From assembly GCF_003265705.1 (NCBI RefSeq), contig NW_020312817.1, forward strand, positions 33,071,820-33,135,819: a stretch of DNA of 64,000 bases, read 5' to 3'. The notes under the pieces were generated by a model, which saw only the letters and a program-made list of their open reading frames with translations, ran no database searches and was not told the DNA's origin. Shown here in pieces: positions 23,470 to 35,921 of the stretch. The stretch comes from Callorhinus ursinus (Eukaryota; Chordata; Mammalia; Carnivora; Otariidae). The number at the start of each line of letters is the position of its first letter. The first letter of the stretch is position 1. The position numbers were made by a program, and so were the translations under genes.

Positions 23470-23660
23470 CACTCTATGCCAGGCATGGTATAGTTGTTTT
23501 ATAGGTAACTCTGTAAGTCAGTCGCTATAATAAACTTGAGATAGTTGATAACCTTCTTATAAATGAGGAAACTAAGGTACAGAGGCCAAGGTTCCACCTC
23601 TGAGAATCTTGTTAGGATCTAGGATTTGAATATAAGTGAAGTCAGAGTCCATGTTCCTCA
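23470..23660 (-). repeat. MIR SINE
   Basis: ACTCTATGCCAGGCATGGTA, ATAAATGAGGAAACTAAGGT, then ACAGAGGCCAAGG and GATTTGAATATAAGTGAAGT are the complement of MIR. Confidence 0.78.
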
Positions 23661-23759
23661 CAGCTATGCTCTCCTCTCTCCCTGCCCCAGGTTCCAGAAC
23701 ACTCTTGCTTTCTTCCCTCTTCTTCAGAAACCAACCTTAGTGTTAGCATTAGGAAAACT

Positions 23760-24130
23760 ATGATTTATACAATGAGGAAACGCTCATGAATAATTTGTGG
23801 TTTTGTTTTTAATATTTAGGTTGCAGTGTTTTCCTCCTAAATATTTTGGTTCTTTTTGTGACCATGATCTAATCAGTTTACTGTTTTGTACTATACATTT
23901 ACAAACCTTACAATGTTTATAATGATTTCTTATTTAAAAGGTTGTTTTTATAAAGACTGTTCCATTGGTGTGTCCTCTCTTCCATACCTGCCACACCCCA
24001 TCACCCCTGCATTTATTTAGCACCTGTTAAGAGTCTGGCACTCGGTCAGACACTGGGATTACAAAGATTCTCAAATACATACGTTCATTTCTTGTGCCAG
24101 TTTACGTCTCCTCAGTGTCTTCTCATTTTC
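23760..24130. other. Stretch with a weak MIR-like fragment only
   Basis: ATTTATTTAGCACCTGTTAA through GGCACTCGGTCAGACACTGG at about 24010-24060 resembles the complement of an old mammal-wide SINE. Nothing else is recognised. Confidence 0.4.
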
Positions 24131-24139
24131 TTGGGATAA

Positions 24140-24490
24140 ATTGTGAAAACCAAAGCATGACTTTAAAAACCCTTCATGATTTGGCTCCTGTGTTCCTCCC
24201 TTGTCACTTCTCTCCTCTTCACCCCATTTCCCATTTTCATCTCTTTTTCTCTACTTCCAACCCCCCAGTAAATGAACTCTCCTGAACTACTTTCAGTGAT
24301 TCTATCCTCTCTAGGTTTAACATGTCATTCTTCTGCCTGGAATACTATCCTCCCCATTTGCCTAAAACTTGATTTTTCATTTTTGGCTAAACTCTCTGCA
24401 GGAAGGTTATCTAACCCCCAGAGTCTGGGTAAGGGGCTCCTTCTCACCACTTCTGCATACTCTGTGCTTCCCTGCTTGTAAACAGGCAGG
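24140..24490 (+). mobile_element. L2 LINE 3' fragment
   Basis: ACCCTTCATGATTTGGCTCC, TCTTCTGCCTGGAATACTAT, GGAAGGTTATCTAACCCC and TACTCTGTGCTTCCCTGCTT match the L2 3' segment in order. No intact frame remains. Confidence 0.8.
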
Positions 24491-26690
24491 GATTTAATTT
24501 CTTTTTCCTCACCATTTTGTGCCCTCAGTATAATGCCATTCCTGATGGAAAGATGGCAGTGCAATCGCTAGAGGCATGGAAGGGAGATGGGCTGTTTGGG
24601 AAAGGGCAATATGTTTGTTTTTTGTTTTTTAATTTTGGCTGCCTTTAAAAACATGAAAGCATCACATTTTCTTCAAGCAACTATTAATGTTTGCTTCATC
24701 TGTCTTGTTACAGGTTTTTTGTTTTTGTTTGTTTTCTGGAAGGATTGCAATTCACCCCTTATTGGTCTCTTCTTTGCCCTCAAAGTATACTAAAATCCTT
24801 TAGAAAGCAGACAGCATTGGTAACAGGAAAACCTCTTATTTTTGGCAAAACTCCGTACTTTATTGCACATTTTGGAAACTTCTTGCCAACTTCAAAATCC
24901 TCTTGTTGAAAGTTTTGTGTTCCCTGAAAGAAACAGGGAGCTTCCCTGGAATCCTTTGGATTAGTTATGGGGTGAGTTGAAGACACTCCTGAGGTTTCTG
25001 TGTATGTGAATGGAGGTTCCAGATGTTCTAGAAACCACCAGCTGAACATAGTCTTGGCCTTGATCGTTAGGGGCAAGATGGGGATGGGGTTCTTGCAGCA
25101 ATGATTATCTCCTCCAAGCATTGCTTCTTTGGCAGGAGAGAGGGAACCATTTTTCTTTCCCCTCTTTACAACTGACGGAAACACATTTGATTTGACTTTA
25201 TGAGAAATGCAACAATACTCATTTCCTTGGGACACTCATCTTACATATTCAATTCCTGGCCATCACAAGAATGCTGTCTATGTACACCATGGAGGGTAAG
25301 ACATGAACTCTGTTGGGAGATTTGTTTAATTTAAAACTAAATTTCCTATATGCTCAGGCTTTACAGTTAGGTGCTTATATTCAACTAAAAAAAAATTTAA
25401 GTCTGTCACTTCTCATGACTCAGCTTTTAGAATTCTGGGCAGGAGTGAGAATTCCAAATGGTGTAGCAAGAAAATGGTGCAGTGATGAGAAGAGGAAATA
25501 CTGCTTTGGGACTGTCAAATGTCATCTGCTTAACGTTTGATCTGGTTCATGCTTATATTAAGATACAGGTGGAGCTATAGAAGGAAGTGCCAATCAAAAG
25601 TATAATTTCTCTCCCTCGCTTTTTCCACTGTGATCCCTAGAACTCTGACTTTGATTTCTGCCTGCCTTTTCCCCCACCAAATACAGGAATGGGATAGTGC
25701 ATCTGTTGTCCCTGCTGCCCTTGGTAACTATTGCTCACCCTTAACTTGGGGATGGACGTGCTCCTACCCCTTCAGAGCTGCTCCCTCTCCTACTTCCTGC
25801 CTACTGCAGCCACCAGTTACTGCAGTCACACTGAACTAAAGGATATGGCTGCTCTCCATAGGGCATATGCCCAATAATGAAGCCAAAAGAGAAAAAGCAG
25901 AGCTCAGAGCTGAAGAGATAGTCATGATTATATTGTTTGGACCCCCAGATCCAGCCATGTCTGAAGCCAGCACTACCTTTTGGACTGCTCTGCTTATACT
26001 AGCTTTAATGGCATTTTGACAGCCTTCAAATCTTGGCTAATAAAGTCCCAACACATTGTTCCAGTGCTGTGGTCATTAAAAACCCTGACTCCTTTCCTAG
26101 AAGCTAATGTATGCTTATCTCTTGATCATCCCAGCTGGGCCCACAGCCGTGGTGGCAGCAACAAAAGTCTCCATTTTCACCTCTAAGCTCTGCTTTTTTT
26201 CTGTTGGCTTCATTATTGGGCAGATTCCATGTGGCATCCATGAAGACCACTAGACTCGTACCCCCAGCAGAGAGAAAGCATTTGTAGAACTAGTAGGAAG
26301 ATCCTGACTGGCTTGGCTCCAATCAGAGACTAATCCCTGAGGCAGTCATGATACTTAGGGGAAAGGAAGCTTTTGACAGGCCAGGCCTAATTTCATGATC
26401 ATCATTTGGGGTGAAGATGGGACCAGCACCATCAGAATAGGAAAGATGTGCTCAAAGGCTGTTAAAGAAAGGGGTTATGGGACTGTCCATTTGGATAAGC
26501 AAGGGCGACTCTTTGCCTTAATCTTGGCAAAGGACCAGGTCCCTTGAGGAAATTCATGAAGACTACCTTGTGTCTGGGAAGTGTGGGTTGTGTTGTGTCC
26601 TCCCATCTCTTGGATGGAAAGCCTTGATGCCTGTCCCAAAAATCTCTCCCCCCTGGTATGAATACCACAGCTGTGCCTGCCAGTTGTTTT
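24490..26690. other. Unassigned stretch
   Basis: I see no gene. Minus-strand frames 24780-25235 (151 codons) and 26475-26825 (116 codons) are the longest, without recognisable domain or splice structure. Parts near 25840-26090 have the look of an old interspersed repeat, but I cannot name it. Confidence 0.45.
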
Positions 26691-26699
26691 AGGTCTTAT

Positions 26700-27240
26700 C
26701 CTGGTTTTGCCAGGAATCAGAGCGTGAGGCAGAGACTTATGTGCTACTTCTTTATTGGGGAGTGCAATCCCAGCGAACAGGAGGAAAGGAAAACTGAAAT
26801 GAGTCAGGAAAGGAGGGAAAGCCAATACAAAGGTACATTATTAAACCAGCTACCACTTGGTGTTAAGAGCACCTGAGAGCTCAGTCTTGCAGCATTACTT
26901 TCTGAGATTGTTTGACGAGTTTGCAAGAGGTCTGTCCAAGGGAGAAAGGAGCCAGTGGATAAATTCTTCTTCCTATCTGCCCTTGGTCAAAAGTTAACTT
27001 CCTGGGTGTTAATTTCTCTGAACTTCTTGAATATGCATATGTGGGCTCTGCAATGTGTCCCATCTCAGTATCAACAAGAAACCCTGGGCAGGAGGCAAGA
27101 AGTACTTGGTGCAGGTATGAGAAGGGGTGTTACATTTTGCTGCTCTCTTGGGGTACCCTCTTGGGGAGGGAGGTGCAGTCAGAGTGGCTCCATCACTGTA
27201 ATGACCAGCTGCAAACGCTGAAAAGACTTGGACAAGGTTT
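26700..27240 (-). mobile_element. LTR-like segment, probably ERVL-related (downstream copy)
   Basis: The segment shares ordered wording with 28890-29310: GGAGGGAAAGCCAATACAAA, GGTACATTATTAAACCAGCT, and CTGGGCAGGAGGCAAGAAGT followed by a CTGCTCTCTTGGGGTACCCT block. The two lie on either side of retroviral pol-like sequence, which supports LTR identity. The family name is not certain. Confidence 0.55.
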
Positions 27241-27241
27241 G

Positions 27242-27375
27242 TTTTTTTTTTTTTTAAGGGTCTTTAAAAATAAGTATTTCTTGATTTAAGTAAATTCTAC
27301 ACCCAACATGGGGCTTGAACTCATGACCCCAAGATCAAGAGTTGCATGTTCTACCAACTGAGCCACCCAGGTGCC
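27242..27375 (-). mobile_element. Carnivore tRNA-type SINE, short variant
   Basis: T-tail 27242-27255; the body has AAATTCTACACCCAACATGG, GGCTTGAACTCATGACCCC and AGATCAAGAGTTGCATG; the head is TGAGCCACCCAGGTGCCC. It lacks the GA-rich region of the others and belongs to a different subfamily. It sits at the junction of the LTR-like segment and the ERVL internal region. Confidence 0.92.
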
Positions 27376-27389
27376 CTGAAAAAGGGGTT

Positions 27390-28890
27390 AATGAAACAAA
27401 TTATAGTTGCTGCTCTTATAGCTAGTCATAAGGCCCTAATTGATATTTATCATCTTCCTCCATTTCTTCGATTTTTTCTCCCCACCTGTGGCCTATACTT
27501 CAGTGGTTATGGAATTCTACGTATTATTAATGTCAGGTTGTGATTGCTTCAATTGTCTGTTGATTGTTCTTGATGAGCCGAGAAGCACCAAGCGATGTTC
27601 CAGGGAATCTTCTGCTTCTAGACTTGCTCTTCCCTTCATCCATTGTGTAACAGCTCCCCTTTATCCCCATGGCAGTCAGGATCAAACCACTCCTACCAAT
27701 AGAATGATGTTTTTGTCTAGTAGCATGAGGAAGAATTGACCTTTGGTATTACAGTGAGCTGTTCACTGGAACCCTTATGTGCACCATCCCCCCCGGGGGA
27801 AAAATCTGTTGCTTGCTCTGCTCATCCCATTTCCACCCCCACCCAGAATTGGAAAACAGGATAAGAGACACAAATTCCCTAGTGAGTCATCAGGAATGAT
27901 AAGGGCCACTCCTCTTTCATTCCTTGGTTCCTGGACCTCTGTATCCTAAGTACTGAGGACATAGCACATATTCCTTAAATACACATACTATATTCTACAG
28001 AAGAGAGTCCCAACCTCATAATGGTGGTCCTCAACCTTGTACCTTAGCTGAGCCTTTAACAGGCTAATCACTGTTTTGTTATGTTGGCTGCTTTGGGAGG
28101 GTAATGAGCAATTGATCACATGGTCATATACCCATTGTTGAATGCTGTTGCTGAGAAATGGGTCCGTTGGTCTAAAGCGATATTATATGGGATATCATGT
28201 CAGTAAGGCAGGCATTCTGTAAGTCCATAGATGGCCATGCTCGCAGTAGCACTGTAGCAGGGAAGCCAATCCTGTATCCAGAGTAGGTAGGGATTCTAGT
28301 TGGGATTAATTGCTATCGCTTCCAGGATAAATGGATCTGATATGATTAGCCTATCATCAAATTGTTGCTGGGTTTCCTGCAGAATGGTGCCATATGAGGG
28401 ATCAGCATTAGTCTTTACTGCTAGAAGTTTATACATTCAGCAGGAGAACTAGATGAGTCTTGCTGAGAGGGAGTCCATGCTGCAGGTTCTTGCACAGCCT
28501 CCATTCCTACCACCATGGTCACTGTTCATGGTCCTGTTATACCATCTGGAAGTGGTCAAGAAGACATCCTGGCTGATGTCCACAGGATGAATCATCTCAA
28601 TCCATTTCATTTTTAATGGTCGTCTCTGTGGTGAATGCTCTCTGGAGGACAATGTAAGACAAAGTTTTTCCCATGCTCATATGTCCATTATATTTCTTTC
28701 AGACCTTTCTCTCCATTCTTCTAATCTGTTCCCACCAGGCCCCTGACCAGCCAGCCAGTTCATTCACTGCTGCCCAGGATTACTTGCATATCTGTATTTC
28801 AGGGCATTTCTGTCTCCTACAAAGTGAACAATAAAATATACTGTTGACAGCTCTGACCATTAGGATTTCTTGAACTGTTGCCCTTTAAAG
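27390..28890 (-). mobile_element. ERVL-like endogenous retrovirus internal fragment (pol, integrase/RNase H region)
   Basis: Old retroviral pol sequence in minus orientation. The clearest part is 28240-28700, where the translated minus strand has HSPQRRPLK and HGGRNGG, fitting the N-terminal part of an ERVL-type integrase. Frames are short and broken and no gag or env was recognised. The copy is far from intact. The part 27390-27990 is assigned mainly by continuity. Confidence 0.65.
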
Positions 28891-29310
28891 CCCTCCCTGA
28901 GAGAGCCTGAAATCCCAGGAAGTAGGGATGTCGGAGGAAAAGGGAAGTGAAGCAGGCAAGGTGGAAAATCTACCATAAAGGCATATTACCAAACTGATAT
29001 CAGGGACAGTGACCCCACGAATGACCATTTCTCAGGACAGTCTGATTGGAGAGGAAGGGAGAAGACTTCCACTGGTCAGGGTTTTACCCCAGAATATTCC
29101 TAGGTACTTTCAGGTCACATACATGAAACCTGGGGCAGGAGGCAAAAGGGGATGTGATAGGGGTATGTGGTGAAATGCTGTCGCGCTGTACCCCTGGGAA
29201 GTTGGTCAAACTCCCCACAGAGTTAGTAGCTACTGCAGCCACTGAGGTTGGAATAGGTGGCCAAATGCCCTGGGGATAGGTGAATATGAAAGGATATGAC
29301 TTGGTATGTA
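28890..29310 (-). mobile_element. LTR-like segment, probably ERVL-related (upstream copy)
   Basis: AAAGGCATATTACCAAACTG, GAAACCTGGGGCAGGAGGCA and AATGCTGTCGCGCTGTACCC correspond in order to the 26700-27240 segment. In minus orientation this would be the 5' LTR. Divergence between the two is high, which fits a very old provirus or two separate insertions. Confidence 0.55.
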
Positions 29311-29489
29311 AGAAATGTCCAGTTCATCTTCCCTCCTTATAGAAACCTTGTGGAGTGATGGTACACTTATATGTTTCATACAGTCTCCATGGTTCCCCCC
29401 CAATGCCTCTATGAATTAGGCAGGTACACCATTTGAGCACATGTAATGTATCCACAGATGAGGTTGAGGACACAAAGTTGAATTAGGCC

Positions 29490-29615
29490 TGGTCAGTTTT
29501 TTTCTGAAGGAGTTTGAAGTCTGTTAAATCCTCATTTGACAGATGGGGAAAATGAAGAGATGGTGACTTTCTCCAAGTCATCTGACCAGAACGTGGCAAA
29601 GCTGGACCTATTAAC
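29490..29615 (-). repeat. MIR SINE fragment
   Basis: CTCATTTGACAGATGGGGAA, then CTCCAAGTCATCTGACCAGA and GTGGCAAAGCTGGACC are the complement of the MIR core. Confidence 0.72.
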
Positions 29616-29759
29616 ATTTTTATGTCTCCTATTCCAAATAAATTGTACTGCCTATACCAGTTATTGGAACGTTAAAACAGCAAATGACTGGCCAGCACAG
29701 GGTCATGACTCATTGCAGAGCTTCAAGTTTTAAACAATGCCTCACAGTACATGAGATTT

Positions 29760-30730
29760 GTAAGTTCTTCAGTGATAATACCATACTGGTGAAGGTAGAT
29801 CAGGAGTGTTTTTTTATGCTACATTTGCAGCAAGTGAGAGGATAGACAAGTTTATTGTCGAAGGGCATTTATCCTTCTGATCGCAGAACTAAAACTAATT
29901 GTATTATCTTTAGAAAAGTTATACCAAAAAAAACACAAGTAGAGCAAATAATACCAATATAATTTTTTGACCTTAATGTTATGACTGTCTTCCTGTATCA
30001 TTTAATAGCTTACTACAGCTTCACTTTAGTGATATAGCATTCCATTATATGATTATATCGTAATGTGTTTAACCAATTGGTTTTTTTGTTGGACATTTTT
30101 CTAGTTTTTCCAATATTAAAAATGCTTCATTATATAGCCGTAGAAGTATATCTCTTTGACGAACCCATGATCATTTTTTTAAATAATAACTTCATCATGG
30201 AATTCCTGATTCAAAAGTATGTACTTTGATGCATATCTGTATATGAAAGGACCCATTTCCTGACTCCCTTATCAACTCTAGGTATCATAATTTTTCAGTA
30301 TACATGTGATAGAAAAATATAAATCCTCACCTTAATGAGTGCTGGGAAAGCTTTTTTTTTTTTTTTAACTAAAAGATAACAGGAATTCTAATCCAAACAA
30401 GGATAGAGTTAGCATGTTTATCTAACACTTATTTATATTATGGTAAACACTTCCAAAAATGGCCATAATTTTTCCTTCCCATATCTAACTTTTTCAATGT
30501 GACTTTTTTCCCCCCAATGTGTCTTTTGCAAAGATGAGTAGATATCTACACCTGCCCACCGACAGTTTATATAGTTTATATAGAGGCCTTAAAAGGGTTT
30601 AGTCCTGTATTCAGTCTAGATGGTATCTCAACAGCCTCTTATTCTCAGGACTATATCCTTGAAATGGTTGCTAGCATGGGAATAATAGGTGTGGCATACA
30701 TTCCAAGAACGGAAGGGGGTGAGGAGCTTC
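29760..30730. other. A+T-rich stretch, probably including old L1 3' sequence
   Basis: Around 30000-30150 the text (TATAGCATTCCATTATATGA, GGACATTTTTCTAGTTTTTC) resembles the complement of an old L1 3' region. Confidence is low. A T-run occurs at 30352-30366. Confidence 0.4.
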
Positions 30731-30739
30731 CTGATTCCC

Positions 30740-31085
30740 CAGGATCAAACAGCAGTCACAACCTCTCCATGATCTCTAACAACTTGTGACTTGCTTTGAC
30801 TAATAGAATGTAGCAAAAATGGTTTGCTGTTTCTGAACCTAGGCTCCTCACACAGAAGCTTTGCACACTTCCATTTGCTCTCAGACCATGGGACCACCAT
30901 GTGAGTAAGCCCAGGCTGCCCTCTAGATGGTACGTACATGGCCCAGGTACTCCATCATCCCAGGAGCTATCCGGTGAACCCCAGGAGCAGAGCTGTGTAG
31001 CTGATTTGTAGTTGAACACAAATGTGAGTCCTATTAAGATGAGAAGAACCATTCAGGTCAGCACAGCCTAAATTGCTGACCCTTA
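30740..31085 (+). mobile_element. MLT1-type LTR fragment
   Basis: TTGTGACTTGCTTTGACTAA, TAGAATGTAGCAAAAATGG, AGAAGCTTTGCACACTTCCA and TTTGCTCTCAGACCATGGGA follow the order of MLT1 LTRs (family pattern: TGACTTGCTTTGGCCAATAGAATG). Non-coding. Confidence 0.75.
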
Positions 31086-31189
31086 TTTTCCTGAGAAAAA
31101 TCAATGATGATTATTTTATGTCCCCATATTTTGAAAAAGTTAACTGTGAAACACTCATTTTAGTGAAGATATAATCATTATCTTAAATG

Positions 31190-31810
31190 AAAAATAGAAA
31201 TGTTTCAACAAGCACTTATTAATGCATTTCTCCTGTAGATATCCTCTAAAACTATTTGGGTGTATAACTCAGTACCAGTTATACACTCAACAGGAAATGT
31301 GTACATTATGCTCACCAGAGACATGCACAGGATGTTTATAGCAATATTGTTTATAATAGAACAAAACTGGAAATAAAAATGTCCATCAAAAATAGGTAAA
31401 TATTTGTATATTCATACAATGGAATGCTATAGAGTTGTAAATTGCATGCAACAATGTGAATGAATTTCATAAACATCAAGTTGAGTAAAAGGCAAGCACA
31501 AAAGTGTTACATGCTGCATGATTCCATGTATTAAGTTCAAAGGTAGGCAAAACTGAAATCTGGTGCTAAAAAGTCAAGGGAATGGCTGTTTTTGGGGAGG
31601 TGTGTAACGACTGGGAGGAAAAAGCATTTATCTTAGGGATTTTAACGACCGAGGGCATGGATGGGCTTTCCAAGATGCTGGTAGTGTTCTGTTTCTTGAT
31701 CTGAATGGGCATTATACAGGTCTGTTCACTCTGAATATTTATTGAGCCATTTATGTGTACTTTTCTGTATGTGTATTATACTTCAGTAAATAAATTTACT
31801 TTTTAAAAAG
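31190..31810 (+). mobile_element. Old L1 3' end
   Basis: GTTTATAGCAATATTGTTTA, CAAAACTGGAAATAAAAATG, TCATACAATGGAATGCTATA and TATTATACTTCAGTAAATAA mark the sense strand of an old L1M 3' UTR. Frames are closed. Confidence 0.85.
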
Positions 31811-31814
31811 TGAG

Positions 31815-33315
31815 TATAACCTGGGAGCTGTTAGAGAGTTTCCCATAGAACAGCCATGGGGTTGTAAATCACAATGGCACCTAAATGTAACAAAAAGAGT
31901 GCTGTTTTGTTAGGAGGACCAACATGTTGGTGTTCAGTACTAGGTCTTGAGTGGTCTTGGGATCAAGAGACCCAGAGGGAGCCAGGTCCAAGTACTTTGG
32001 CTCTAACTGATGATGCAGCATATAGGCAAAGATCACAACTGGAGGGTTTGGGGAGGATAGTGGAACTGCCTGGGTAAATCCTATGAATTCAGAGAATAAC
32101 GAAGTCAGAGGAGCTTGTGAAAAGCAAAACAGAGCAGGTGAGCTGAGATTGACAACCAGATATCCTCAGGAAATAAAAGGGTTTTGAGAGTAATACAAAT
32201 TTACATATGGGCAGGAGATCATGTACCAGGAAACAGGGGGTAGACAGGGCTCAAGGGCTCAGTCCAGGAGATCAGGGACAGCATGTCCCCACATATAGAC
32301 AACATGCAACTCTGAAGCTGTAGCTTACCTGTTGATCCAAGGATGACAACTGTCTCCTCTGGTAGGGGAGAAATTTCCTTCTTGGTAAGTACAGGGCTAT
32401 TTTGGTCCTCAAAGTGCGATAAGAGTCACTAGGGCCCTAGTAGTGGGCACACAGAAAAATAATGAAATTCTCTGTGAAGAGTTCAGTTCTAATGATTGTA
32501 GTGATACAGAAAGGAATGATTCTTGTAATTCTGCTAGTGGCAAGGGAAAACTTACTGCTGTGTGGGTGCAAGATAATTAGAACCCAAACCGTTTAATTGG
32601 AAGATGTCCTACCTTAGCTGCTGTGGCTTCTAGTATAAGAACAAACAACAGTTGGTCTTCAAATGCCAATCGTGATATGGCGTGAATCCATCTCACTAAG
32701 CATGAACCAAGCATGTGTTAGGAGATGGCAAGCAAAATACTAATGCTTAAATAATACCTCATTTTGTGCAAGACTATTTTCAGAGAACTTTGACAAATAT
32801 CCCATCTGAAACTCAAAACGTACTCGAGGGAGGGAGAGCCTGTATTCCTACCCACCTAAACAAATGAGTCAGCTGGACCCCAAGGAGGAAAACGTGATTT
32901 ATCTAAGACCCTACGACTCAAGAGCTCAGGCATCACTTTCCTCGTGCATTGTTTTCCTCGCTAAGCTGTGATGTGTGCTGGGAATGGGACATAACTAAAG
33001 GTGACATGGGATATTAAGGATTGTGGGTTTTGGGTTTTTTTTTTTGTTTTTTGTTTTTGTTTTTTTAACTTTTAGAGATGTCACATCGCTGTCATAGGAC
33101 TTAGAAATGGAAGGCTGACACTTGCACTCCACTGCTTGTTAAAGCTTGTTTGTTTTGTTTTGTTTTGTTTTTTTAGGAAACAAGCAACATCTAAATTTCC
33201 CGAAGACTGGCTTGTGCTTCCCTTGATAAGCCCTCAGAGCCCTTTGCCAGAAACTCATAAGATAATGCTGCTCAGACTTTGTGCCTAAAAACCACCCTGT
33301 TGTGTGTATATGTGT
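31815..33315. other. Stretch without recognised gene
   Basis: A weak MIR-like fragment may lie at about 32750-32940. Low-complexity T/G tracts occur at 33026-33066 and a (TTTTG)n tract at 33149-33172. No coding signal. Confidence 0.45.
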
Positions 33316-33324
33316 GTTAAAATG

Positions 33325-33400
33325 TACGTTATGACTCCTAAGTTCTGGGATGAGAACCAAGATCTGCATTTCTAGCAAACTTGTAGCTGGTGCTCCATGT
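33325..33400 (+). mobile_element. MER5A-like MITE fragment
   Basis: ACCAAGATCTGCATTTCTAG and CTTGTAGCTGGTGCTCC resemble the right half of MER5-group elements. Short and uncertain. Confidence 0.4.
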
Positions 33401-33609
33401 CTCTAGACGGTATGTGCAGTAGTTGGGATGGAATATGTTCTTGTGGTCACTGTGGACTGAGTGCTTTAGTGTGGAGTCTTAGGCACTAAGGCCTCTAGAA
33501 ATTGGCATCTCTGTCAAGAAATAGTGTACCTAAAGCGACATTTAGGACAATCTTTGGGTTTCGGATCCACTGTGTAAAAATATATTTTTTTGAAATTTTG
33601 AGTTTACTT

Positions 33610-34195
33610 TCTTCCTGTTGTCCAGGAAACAGGATTATGGATCCCCAGAGTGCCTACTCTATGGCAGCCACAATTTTAGACACTGAGCATAGAGCAGAGC
33701 ACAAAATGGAAAATGTCCCCACCATCGCGAAGTTTACACTTTAGTGGGGGTGAAGAGAAGGGGCGAGTCCCACTAAAAGTCAATATGTAATTTCTAGAAT
33801 GGCTGTAAGTGATACAGAGAAAAACACTTTTTTAGAAAGAAAGCAGTATAGTAAGAGGGTATGGAGTGTCAGTTTTAAATCAAAAGGCCTCTTGGAGAAG
33901 AGGACTTGGGGAGTAAAGACAAGAGGGAGGTGACAAAGTGAGCTGTGGGGATATCTGAGGGGAGAATGTTCTAGCCCGAGGGAATTCAAACTACAAAAGC
34001 CTAGAGATGGCGCAAGCCTGGCATGCTGACAGAATAACAAGAAGGCTGGTGTGCTTAAGTAGAGGGCAGGGGAGAGTAGGGAGGTGAACATGGGACAGGG
34101 GGCCTTCTAGAGCCCTGTAGGCCCCTGTACAAACTTTGGCTTTTCCTGAGTAATATGGAATGTCATTGGATGGTTTTAGAATCATTCGAGCACCT
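33610..34195 (+). repeat. Ancient mammal-wide repeat, family unresolved
   Basis: AGTGCCTACTCTATGGCAGC with GCGAAGTTTACACTTTAGTG, then AAGAAGGCTGGTGTGCTTAA and TAGAGCCCTGTAGGCCCCTG, and finally GAATGTCATTGGATGGTTTT follow the order of a common ancient repeat that I recognise by pattern (L2/CR1-age) but cannot name. A related copy is at 57840-59010. Confidence 0.5.
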
Positions 34196-34199
34196 GTGC

Positions 34200-34955
34200 T
34201 AAAATCTGTACAGGCTAAAGGTAGAAGCCATGTGACTATGGAGGGGGATATTAGTCATTCCGGTGAGAGACAAGGGCGGTGGTTGCCGGTGTGGTGATGG
34301 GAAGTGGTCAGGTCTATTTAGACATATGTGATTTTTTCCCTATGTGTTTCCCTGGATTTGAAGAAACAAGGATTTATTAGTCTGGGGGCTTGACTCATGA
34401 AACTCATGGCAGTTGGTTGATAGGATACCTTTTCTTTCTTTTTTTTTTTTTTTCCTTTTAATCATACTATTTCATTTTGTCCCTGCTGCTGGATTATCAC
34501 TTTTTTATTAAAAATTATGGAATGTTGTGAGCAATGGTATTTGAGGTTAACCTTCACCCATACGGACTTTGGAACAATTTAGCAGCTTGTATTCCATTTT
34601 TAAGTTTTACATCACAGATGGGTGTCTTTCCATTAAAAAAAAATTTAGAAGTGGCAGCAATTGTCAATGTTCCTTTCCTTGTAATTTTAACTCGAGTGTT
34701 AAAGATAGAAACTCTCCAAAAAAACTCACTATTCCGGGGATGGCAAATATGTAGCAAATATTGTCACTCTACCACTTTCTCACTAATGGCAGACCTTGCT
34801 GAATGATCACAGCGTTCTTTGTCACTGAGCCCTGAGGGAGCATTGGAATCTCTATCAAAATAACCACAAATAGATCAGAGTTGGCATGAGTTAAAACCCA
34901 CTTGCCATTTTTGTGTGTAATCATTCTTCCTGACAGCTCAATAGGATTGGACAGG
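34200..34955. other. Stretch without recognised gene or repeat
   Basis: Contains a T-run at about 34438-34454. Overlapping short frames in both orientations at 34534-34806 carry no known motif. Confidence 0.5.
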
Positions 34956-34959
34956 AGAC

Positions 34960-35175
34960 TACTACGCAGTGGTGCAGCTGGAGCCGGACTTCATCTTTGT
35001 CTTATCAAATCCTGTCCCCATCACTTGCTAGCCCTTTGATCCTACATGAACATCTTAACATTTCCAAGCCTCTGTCTTCTCCTCCGTAAAATGGGGAAAA
35101 TATTAATACCTGTCTTAGAAGTAACTAGGAGAATAAAATTAAAGTCCTTAATACTTAATACAGGGCCTTACCAGG
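34960..35175 (+). repeat. MIR SINE
   Basis: GCAGTGGTGCAGCTGGAGCC, AACATTTCCAAGCCTCTGTC, TTCTCCTCCGTAAAATGGGG and AATACTTAATACAGGGCCTT follow MIR in sense order. Confidence 0.75.
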
Positions 35176-35199
35176 TTCATTGAAACACTTAAACGTTAT

Positions 35200-35385
35200 A
35201 TTTTTTTTAAAAGATTTTATTTGAGAGAGAGAGAGGAGATAGAGCATGAGAGCGGGGAGGGTCAGAGGAAGAAGCAGACTCCCTGCTCAGCAGGGAGCCC
35301 GACGCGGGACTCGATCCCGGGACTCCAGGATCAAGACCTGAGACGAAGGCAGTCGCTTAATCAACTGAGCCACCCAGGCGCCCCA
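35200..35385 (-). mobile_element. CAN-type SINE with 17-bp perfect TSD
   Basis: AAACACTTAAACGTTAT at 35183-35199 is repeated exactly at 35386-35402. T-tail, AAGATTTTATTTGAGAGAGA, and a head of GAGCCACCCAGGCGCCCC. Full length and well preserved, so relatively young. Confidence 0.97.
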
Positions 35386-35409
35386 AAACACTTAAACGTT
35401 ATTACTTGA

Positions 35410-35915
35410 GTTGGAGTTTAATACACTGATTTCTTCATTACACAAAATTTATAGAAGCATCCTGCCTTTGTCACCTTGTCTTTTTTCTTTTTTTTAAACT
35501 TCTTAGCCTACAAGCATGACTATATTTTCTCCAAGAGAGGAAATCTTCCTTGCAAACCACTCCCAAGTCCACACAGGCATTATTGGAGCCCCTCATCCCT
35601 GCTTCAACCTCCTCTGGGTTTGGGGTTAAGAGGGGTTCAGTGTCCAGAGGCAGGAGGGCTGGTAGATGGTGTAGTGGAAAAGCCATGGCTGGAGGAAAGG
35701 ACTTTGGTCTTCTGACATTTTACACTGGATCTGTATGTGGACATTCCCTTAGGGACAAGATACCTAGTGAAGTGGTACTGAGTAATACACATTCTGTTTC
35801 AGGTTCATTATAAGCGATGCGGATTTTTGTCAAGTTGGTTTGAGACGCGATCATTTTGTTACACTGTTGATACGAGAAAATAGTTCCCAGGTTCCAAAAC
35901 CTTTATGTACTTTAT
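35410..35915. other. Stretch without recognised gene or repeat
   Basis: Overlapping short frames only; no domain or splice pattern. Confidence 0.5.
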
Positions 35916-35921
35916 GGTATT

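Noticed and set aside
24780..25235. 151-codon minus-strand open frame
   Set aside because: No recognised domain, no splice-site pattern and no sign of codon bias. Length is within what chance allows over 64 kb.
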